Assembly (NCBI RefSeq): GCF_021287135.1
Contig: NZ_JAJTBB010000057.1
Location: forward strand, 1 to 50,220
Length of the DNA stretch: 50,220 nt
Source: Acidovorax sp.
GTDB lineage: Bacteria; Pseudomonadota; Gammaproteobacteria; Burkholderiales; Burkholderiaceae_C
Direction: 5' to 3'
Shown one piece after another: positions 44,895-50,220 of the stretch (position 1 is the first letter of the stretch; each line of letters opens with the position of its first letter). A program made the translations under genes and the position numbers. The notes under the pieces were generated by a model. It ran no database searches and had not been told where the DNA came from. It saw nothing but the letters and a program-made list of their open reading frames with translations.

Positions 44895-46124
44895 ATGGCC
44901 GAGACCCTCATCAAGGTTGACCTCAACCAATCGCCGTATGACAACCCGCAGGTGCACAACCGCTGGCATCCCGACATTCCCATGGCCGTGTGGGTGGAGC
45001 CGGGTGCCGAGTTCAAGCTGGAAACCTATGACTGGACCGGCGGTGCCATCAAGAACGACGACAGCGCGGACGACGTGCGCGACGTGGACCTCTCCACCGT
45101 GCACTTTCTCTCCGGCCCCGTGGGCGTGAAGGGTGCCGAGCCCGGCGACCTGCTGGTGGTGGACCTGCTGGACATCGGCGCGCGGGACGACAGCCTGTGG
45201 GGCTTCAACGGCTTCTTCTCCAAGAAGAACGGCGGCGGCTTCCTGGACGAACACTTCCCGCTGGCGCAGAAATCCATCTGGGACTTCCATGGCCTGTTCA
45301 CCCGCAGCCGCCACATTCCGGGCGTCAACTTCGCGGGGCTGATCCACCCCGGCCTCATCGGCTGCCTGCCCGACCAGAAGATGCTGGACACCTGGAATGA
45401 GCGCGAGGCCGCACTGATTGCCACCGACCCCACCCGCGTGCCCGGCCTGGCCAACCCGCCAGCGCCCGCCACCGCGCACATGGGCAAGCTGCAGGGCGAG
45501 GCCCGCGCCAAGGCCGCGGCGGAGGGCGCGCGCACCGTGCCCCCGCGCGAGCACGGCGGCAATTGCGACATCAAGGACCTCTCGCGCGGCTCCAAGGTGT
45601 ATTTCCCCGTGTACGTGGAGGGTGGCGGCCTGTCGGTGGGCGACCTGCACTTCAGCCAGGGCGACGGCGAAATCACCTTCTGCGGCGCCATCGAGATGGC
45701 GGGCTGGGTGCACATGCGCGTCAACCTCATCAAGGGCGGCATGGCCAAGTACGGCATCAAGAACCCGATCTTCAAGCCCAGCCCCATCACGCCCAACTAC
45801 AAGGACTACCTCATCTTCGAGGGCATCTCGGTGGATGAACAAGGCCGGCAGCACTACCTGGACGTCACCATCGCCTACCGCCAGGCCTGCCTCAATGCCA
45901 TCGAGTACCTGAAGAAGTTCGGCTACAGCGGCGCGCAGGCGTATTCCATCCTGGGCACCGCGCCGGTGCAGGGCCATGTGAGCGGCGTGGTGGACGTGCC
46001 CAACGCCTGCGCCACGCTGTGGCTGCCGACGGAGATCTTCGACTTCGACATCAACCCCACGTCCGCGGGGCCTGTGAAGATGCTGGACGGCAGCATCGAC
46101 ATGCCGATCTCGCAGGACAAATAG
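44895..46124 (+). CDS. fmdA: Formamidase (acetamidase/formamidase family)
   Basis: FmdA hydrolyses formamide to formate and ammonia in the cytoplasm. The 409-residue protein has the family's start (IKVDLNQSPYDNPQVHNRWH), AEPGDLLVVDLLDIG, FAGLIHPGLIGCLPD, HGGNCDIKDLSRGSKVYFPV and GDGEITFCGAIEMAG, with the length of Methylophilus FmdA. AAGGAG stands before ATG 44895. It lies between the importer and fmdB/amiE in one operon. Confidence 0.96.
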   Translation: MAETLIKVDLNQSPYDNPQVHNRWHPDIPMAVWVEPGAEFKLETYDWTGGAIKNDDSADDVRDVDLSTVHFLSGPVGVKGAEPGDLLVVDLLDIGARDDSLWGFNGFFSKKNGGGFLDEHFPLAQKSIWDFHGLFTRSRHIPGVNFAGLIHPGLIGCLPDQKMLDTWNEREAALIATDPTRVPGLANPPAPATAHMGKLQGEARAKAAAEGARTVPPREHGGNCDIKDLSRGSKVYFPVYVEGGGLSVGDLHFSQGDGEITFCGAIEMAGWVHMRVNLIKGGMAKYGIKNPIFKPSPITPNYKDYLIFEGISVDEQGRQHYLDVTIAYRQACLNAIEYLKKFGYSGAQAYSILGTAPVQGHVSGVVDVPNACATLWLPTEIFDFDINPTSAGPVKMLDGSIDMPISQDK

Positions 46125-46177
46125 GCCGGGCCGCCTGGCTCTGCAACGCCGTCCAACCCCCATCGCCTGAAAAGCCC

Positions 46178-46543
46178 ATGCCCACCTACGACTACGCCTG
46201 CGCCTCCTGCGGCCCCTTTGATGCACTGCGCAGCATCGCGCAGCGCAATGAGCCCTGCGACTGCCCCGGCTGCGGCGCGCCGGCAGCGCGCGTGTTCGCG
46301 CACGCGCCCCACCTGGCCTGCGTGAGCCCGGAGCAACGGCGCGCGTTCGACACCAACGAGCGCGCCCGGCACGCGCCGCGTTCCTCGCGCGACGGCGATG
46401 CGGGCAGCTACGGCCGGCTGCGCCATCCCGCGGGTTGCGGCTGCTGCAGCGCAGGCGGGGGCGGCCGGCGCAGCAGCACCGTGACGGCGCCCGACGGCGC
46501 CAAGGCCTTTCCCTCCAAGCGGCCCTGGATGATCAGCCACTGA
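46178..46543 (+). CDS. fmdB: FmdB-family zinc-ribbon protein
   Basis: The 121-residue protein starts MPTYDYACASCGPFDALRSI and contains CDCPGCGAPAARVF, a CxxC..CxxC zinc ribbon of the FmdB family. The C-terminal half is Gly/Ser/Cys-rich (GCGCCSAGGGG). FmdB was named for a proposed regulatory role in formamidase expression in Methylophilus, but the family's function remains uncertain. It lies 53 bp after fmdA. Confidence 0.88.
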   Translation: MPTYDYACASCGPFDALRSIAQRNEPCDCPGCGAPAARVFAHAPHLACVSPEQRRAFDTNERARHAPRSSRDGDAGSYGRLRHPAGCGCCSAGGGGRRSSTVTAPDGAKAFPSKRPWMISH

Positions 46544-46584
46544 GGCCGCGCTTTCCCTTGATCTGACTTGCAGGAGCCCACGCC

Positions 46585-47622
46585 ATGATCCACGGCGACA
46601 TTTCGAGCAGCATGGACACCGTCGGTGTGGCGGTCGTCAACTACCAGATGCCCCGTCTGCACACCAAGGCCGAGGTGCTGGCCAACGCCCGCAAGATTGC
46701 CGACATGCTGGTCGGCATGAAGACGGGACTGCCGGGCATGGACCTCGTGATCTTTCCCGAGTACAGCACCCACGGCATCCTGTACGACCGCCAGGAGATG
46801 ATGGACACCGCTGCCACCATCCCGGGCGAGGAGACCGAGATCTTCGCCGCCGCCTGCCGCCAGGCCAAGGTCTGGGGCGTGTTCTCGCTCACTGGCGAAC
46901 GGCACGAGGAGCACCCGCACAAGGTGCCGTACAACACGCTCATCCTGATGAACGACCAGGGCGAGATCGTGCAGAAGTACCGCAAGATCATGCCGTGGAC
47001 CCCGATCGAGGGCTGGTACCCCGGCGACCGCACCTACGTCACCGAAGGCCCCAAGGGACTGAAGATCAGTCTCATCATCTGCGATGACGGCAACTACCCC
47101 GAGATCTGGCGCGACTGCGCCATGCAAGGGGCCGAGCTGATCGTGCGCTGCCAGGGCTACATGTACCCGGCCAAGGAGCAGCAGATCCTGATGAGCAAGG
47201 CCATGGCCTTTGCCAACAACTGCTACGTGGCCGTCGCGAACGCAGCCGGCTTCGACGGCGTGTACAGCTACTTCGGCCACAGCGCCCTCATCGGCTTCGA
47301 CGGCCGCACCCTGGGCGAATGCGGCGAGGAGTCCATGGGCGTGCAGTACGCCGCGCTGTCCAAGCGCCTCATCCGGGACTTCCGCAAGAACGGGCAGAGC
47401 GAGAACCACCTCTTCAAGCTGCTGCACCGGGGCTACAGCGGCTTGATCCACTCGGGCGAAGGCTCCCGGGGCGTGGCGGCGTGCCCCTACACCTTCTACC
47501 AGCGCTGGGTGTCGGACCCCGAAGGAACCCGCGCAGCGGTCGAGGCCTTGACCCGGCCCATGGTGGGCACCGAGGAGTGCCCCGTGGATGGCATCCCCCA
47601 CCCGGGCAGCGCTGGCGCATGA
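46585..47622 (+). CDS. amiE: Aliphatic amidase
   Basis: AmiE hydrolyses short aliphatic amides (acetamide, propionamide) to acid and ammonia. The 345-residue protein follows Pseudomonas AmiE very closely: [19 protein letters not shown], catalytic Glu in VIFPEYS, Lys in QKYRKIMPW and Cys in [19 protein letters not shown]. That is the Glu-Lys-Cys triad of the nitrilase superfamily. AGGAG is upstream of ATG 46585. With fmdA it gives the locus two unrelated amidases covering formamide and larger amides. It is the last gene of the operon. Confidence 0.97.
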   Translation: MIHGDISSSMDTVGVAVVNYQMPRLHTKAEVLANARKIADMLVGMKTGLPGMDLVIFPEYSTHGILYDRQEMMDTAATIPGEETEIFAAACRQAKVWGVFSLTGERHEEHPHKVPYNTLILMNDQGEIVQKYRKIMPWTPIEGWYPGDRTYVTEGPKGLKISLIICDDGNYPEIWRDCAMQGAELIVRCQGYMYPAKEQQILMSKAMAFANNCYVAVANAAGFDGVYSYFGHSALIGFDGRTLGECGEESMGVQYAALSKRLIRDFRKNGQSENHLFKLLHRGYSGLIHSGEGSRGVAACPYTFYQRWVSDPEGTRAAVEALTRPMVGTEECPVDGIPHPGSAGA

Positions 47623-47674
47623 CCCGGCGCCGCCGGCGCGGATGCGGCGAGCGCCCCAATGGCGCGATGAATTT

Positions 47675-47729
47675 GCTATGCTTATAGGAGCTGCTTGCGC
47701 TTGATGGTAAAGGGCTGGAGGGCGATTTG
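47675..47729 (-). repeat. 55-bp dispersed repeat, copy F
   Basis: Minus-strand member located 52 bp after amiE. It is the most diverged of the six, especially in the AT-rich half (GCTATGCTTATAGGAGCTGC). The rest of the 205-bp gap is GC-rich, with no gene. CAGAAT at 47814-47819 lies 8 nt before the next ATG. Confidence 0.7.
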
Positions 47730-47827
47730 ACCATGATTCTGGTGGCTGGGCCGCGGCCGCGCGTGCGGCCCCCGCGGACGGCCCGGCGCGCTGCGGCGCA
47801 GGGGGCGGAATGCCAGAATCGCGCCCC

Positions 47828-49015
47828 ATGCAGTTTTTCAAAGACCTGAGCCTGTCCGCGTTCACCGCGGGGTTTGTGGCCGTTCTGGTGGGCTTTACCA
47901 GTTCCGTGGCCATCGTGTTCCAAGCCGCGCAGGCTTTCGGCGCCAGTCCGGCGCAAGTCACCTCATGGATGTGGGCGCTGGGGATCGGCATGGGCCTGTG
48001 CTCGCTGGTGCCCTCGCTCCTTCTGCGCAAGCCGGTGATGGTGGCCTGGTCCACCCCGGGTGCGGCGGTGCTGGCCACGGCCGGTCTGGCAGGCGGCTTC
48101 ACCATGGCGCAGGCCGTGGGAGCCTTCATGGTCAGCGCCTTGCTGATCACCGTGGCGGGTGCCACGCGGTGGTTCGAACGGGTGATGGACCGCATTCCCA
48201 TGGAAATCGCGGCAGCGCTGCTGGCCGGGGTGCTCGCGCGCTTTGGCTTGCAGGCGTTTGCGGCGGCCCAGACGGCACTGCCGCTGGTGGTGAGCATGGT
48301 GGCGGCCTACCTGCTCGCGCGCCGGCTGGCCGCGCGCTACGCCGTGGTCATCACCCTGGCCGTGGGCGTGGCGTTTGCGGCCTTGCAGGGGCAAATGGCG
48401 TGGTCTGCCGTCCAGCTGGAGATGGCCCTGCCGGTTTTCACGGCGCCGCAGTTCAGCCTGGCCGCCACCATCAGCCTGGCGATTCCGCTCTTTGTGGTCA
48501 CCATGGCCTCGCAGAACCTGCCGGGGGTGGCCGTGATCCGGGCCTCGGGCTATGACCTGCCCGTGTCCCGGCTGATCACGCTGACCGGCCTGGCCACGCT
48601 GGTCCTGGCGCCGTTCGGAGCGTTTGCGCTGAACTTCAGCGCCATCACCGCCGCCATGTGCATGGGGCCCGAAGCCCATGAGGACCGGGACCGGCGCTAT
48701 ACGGCGGCGGTGAGCTGTGGCGCCTTGTACGTGGCCATCGGCCTGGTGGGCGCGGTGATCACCGGCCTGCTGACGGCCTTTCCCAAGGAGCTGGTGGTGG
48801 CCATCGCGGGGCTGGCCTTGCTGGGCACCATCGGCAACGGCCTGGCCATGGCGGTGCGCAGCGAACTGCACCGCGAGGCGGCGGTGATCACGTTTCTGGT
48901 CACGCTCAGCGGCGTGGTGGTGGCCGGGGTGGGCTCGGCCTTCTGGGGCGTGGTGGCCGGCAGCCTTGCGCTATTTGTGCAACAGTACGGGCGTCGGCCC
49001 TCAAGGCCTGCGTGA
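47828..49015 (+). CDS. benE: BenE-family benzoate/H+ symporter-like transporter
   Basis: The 395-residue protein has about twelve hydrophobic helices and the BenE pattern: SAFTAGFVAVLVGFTSSVAI at the start, VMVAWSTPGAAVLATAG, FVVTMASQNLPGVAVIRASG and NFSAITAAMCMGPEAHED. BenE proteins import benzoate with protons, but no aromatic degradation genes lie here, so the substrate is open. There is no ribosome site. CAGAAT 8 nt before ATG 47828 hints at a leaderless message. Confidence 0.88.
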   Translation: MQFFKDLSLSAFTAGFVAVLVGFTSSVAIVFQAAQAFGASPAQVTSWMWALGIGMGLCSLVPSLLLRKPVMVAWSTPGAAVLATAGLAGGFTMAQAVGAFMVSALLITVAGATRWFERVMDRIPMEIAAALLAGVLARFGLQAFAAAQTALPLVVSMVAAYLLARRLAARYAVVITLAVGVAFAALQGQMAWSAVQLEMALPVFTAPQFSLAATISLAIPLFVVTMASQNLPGVAVIRASGYDLPVSRLITLTGLATLVLAPFGAFALNFSAITAAMCMGPEAHEDRDRRYTAAVSCGALYVAIGLVGAVITGLLTAFPKELVVAIAGLALLGTIGNGLAMAVRSELHREAAVITFLVTLSGVVVAGVGSAFWGVVAGSLALFVQQYGRRPSRPA

Positions 49016-49081
49016 GCCACGGGTCGAGCAAGGCGCAAGGCCCCGCGTGCTCCAGTGTTCCTATTTAGTGATTCCAGCACC

Positions 49082-50026
49082 ATGAAACTGCTCTTTATTG
49101 CCGACCCGCTGTCCAGCTTCAAGATCTACAAGGACACCACCTTCGCCATGATGCGCGAGGCCCAGCGCCGCGGCCACACCCTGGCGGTGTGCGAGCCCCA
49201 GCACCTGATGTGGCAGCGCGGCAGCAAGGTGTCCGCCCGCGTGTGCGATATCCAGCTGACCGGAGACCCCGTGCAGTGGTACCGCGCGCAGCCGGACCGC
49301 ACCGCCGCGCTGGTGGAGTTCGATGCCGTGCTGATGCGCAAGGACCCACCGTTCGACAGTGAGTACTTTTATGCAACGCATCTGCTGGAGCAGGCAGAGC
49401 GCGATGGCGCGCAGGTGTTCAACAAGCCCCGCGCCCTGCGGGACCACCCGGAAAAGCTTGCCATCATGGAGTTCCCCGAATTCATCGGCCCCACCCTGGT
49501 GACGCGTGATCCGGAGGATATCCGGCGCTTCCATGGCGAGCACCAGGACATCATCCTCAAGCCCCTGGACGGCATGGGGGGCATGGGCATCTTCCGCGTC
49601 GGCCCCGACGGGCTCAACTTGGGCAGCATCACCGAGACGCTGAACCGCCACGGCGCGCAGAGCGTGATGGTGCAGAAGTTCCTCCCCGAGATCATCGAGG
49701 GCGACAAGCGGGTGCTCATCATTGGGGGCAAGCCGGTTCCCTTTTGTCTTGCGCGCATCCCCCAGGGCAGCGAAGTGCGCGGCAACCTCGCCGCAGGCGG
49801 CAAGGGCGTCGCCCGGCCGCTGTCGCCGCGCGACTGGGAGATCGGCAATGCCCTGGGCCCGGTGCTGCAGGAGCGCGGTTTGCTGCTGGCCGGGGTGGAT
49901 GTGATCGGGGATTGCGTAACCGAGATCAATGTCACCAGCCCCACCTGCTTCCAGGAGATCTTCGACCAGACGGGGTACGACGTCGCTGCGGCGTTTGTGG
50001 CCGCCCTGGAGGCGGCCGCCGCCTGA
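49082..50026 (+). CDS. gshB: Glutathione synthetase
   Basis: GshB joins gamma-glutamylcysteine and glycine with ATP in the cytoplasm. The 314-residue ATP-grasp protein starts MKLLFIADPLSSFKIYKDTT and has ALRDHPEKLAIMEFPEF, the ATP-binding DIILKPLDGMGGMGIFRV, and the metal-binding CVTEINVTSPTCFQEI near the end. ATG 49082 fits the family start. No clear Shine-Dalgarno site is seen. It lies 66 bp after benE. Confidence 0.97.
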   Translation: MKLLFIADPLSSFKIYKDTTFAMMREAQRRGHTLAVCEPQHLMWQRGSKVSARVCDIQLTGDPVQWYRAQPDRTAALVEFDAVLMRKDPPFDSEYFYATHLLEQAERDGAQVFNKPRALRDHPEKLAIMEFPEFIGPTLVTRDPEDIRRFHGEHQDIILKPLDGMGGMGIFRVGPDGLNLGSITETLNRHGAQSVMVQKFLPEIIEGDKRVLIIGGKPVPFCLARIPQGSEVRGNLAAGGKGVARPLSPRDWEIGNALGPVLQERGLLLAGVDVIGDCVTEINVTSPTCFQEIFDQTGYDVAAAFVAALEAAAA

Positions 50027-50220
50027 TTGGCGCGGCCGCCCGGGGCGCAACGGAAAAATCTTCCAGGGAGTTCCCTAGCCCCCCCCAACCAGTGTTATAG
50101 TAGAGGGCTTCGCTACCCGCGCTGCCCAGTTCCTTCGGGACCGGATGCTGCGAGGGAAGAGAAAAAAGTTTGGTCTTGGGTTGCAAGCGGCGTAAAAACC
50201 GGTATATAATTCAAGGCTTA
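50027..50220 (+). promoter_or_regulatory. Gap after gshB with a strong promoter at the window edge
   Basis: No gene is visible in these 194 bp. AGGGA-GT-TCCCT (50065-50076) is a small hairpin after gshB. TTGCAA (50181-50186), an 18-bp spacer and a perfect TATAAT (50205-50210) make a strong sigma-70 promoter that would start a transcript just outside the window. TATAGT at 50096-50101 is a second -10-like hexamer. The downstream gene is unknown. Confidence 0.6.

Noticed and set aside
50027-50209. 60-codon frame after gshB
   Set aside because: It overlaps hairpin and promoter signals, and has no ribosome site or recognisable sequence.

Overview
The window is GC-rich DNA from a betaproteobacterium, most likely of the family Comamonadaceae (Acidovorax-like). 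I infer this from the protein sequences, from the cydPABX order, from a methionine synthase split into two genes, from an S-adenosylhomocysteine riboswitch, and from short intergenic repeats that I recognise from that family. No rRNA, tRNA, CRISPR array or prophage is visible. The only IS is the tail of an ISL3-type element at the left edge, which ends against the 3' end of pckG.

Layout. 1-5.0 kb: IS tail, then minus-strand pckG (gluconeogenesis), queC (queuosine), a 48-residue membrane peptide and ilvA. 5.0-7.3 kb: a nitric-oxide module of norR and a divergent hemerythrin-like gene, with three GGT-N7-ACC NorR boxes and a sigma-54 promoter. 7.3-10.5 kb: anaerobic ribonucleotide reductase behind a pair of NrdR boxes. 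The glycyl-radical tail is a separate 62-residue gene, and nrdG follows. 10.5-13.8 kb: a lipase-like lipoprotein and recQ. 13.9-20.5 kb: a PAS/sigma-54 activator divergent from cydP-cydA-cydB-cydX-ybgE, continuing into a degenerate metallo-beta-lactamase-fold protein and a sulfide:quinone-reductase-like flavoprotein. 20.6-25.6 kb: an RRM protein, the homocysteine half of metH, ttcA, trhP and a small monooxygenase-like protein. 25.8-32.0 kb: an unrecognised Pro/Ala-rich protein, gdhA, ppk2, a LysR regulator divergent from a PACE-family efflux gene, and a lipoprotein. 32.0-34.9 kb: SAH riboswitch and the C-terminal three domains of MetH. 35.0-47.6 kb: an amide-utilisation locus. 47.8-50.2 kb: a BenE-type transporter, gshB and a strong promoter running off the edge.

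The most notable system is the amide locus. A single protein joins an NCS1-type transporter body, a cysteine-rich segment, a histidine kinase and a receiver domain. Its stop overlaps the start of a LuxR-type response regulator. It is divergent from a five-gene ABC importer for short amides or urea, followed by formamidase (fmdA), fmdB and aliphatic amidase (amiE). A TACGT-N6-ACGTA palindrome lies between the two arms. This looks like a self-contained sense, import and hydrolyse unit.

A second theme is redox and oxygen adaptation: NorR, class III reductase, cytochrome bd and an SQR-like enzyme lie within 16 kb, and two of the promoters look sigma-54 dependent.

A third theme is a 55-bp dispersed repeat. 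I find six copies (4953, 9471, 13768, 22740, 34902, 47675). One sits in the gap that splits nrdD, one supplies codons 2-19 of ttcA, and one covers the possible 5' end of recQ. A separate REP-like inverted repeat forms the 3' end of ttcA.
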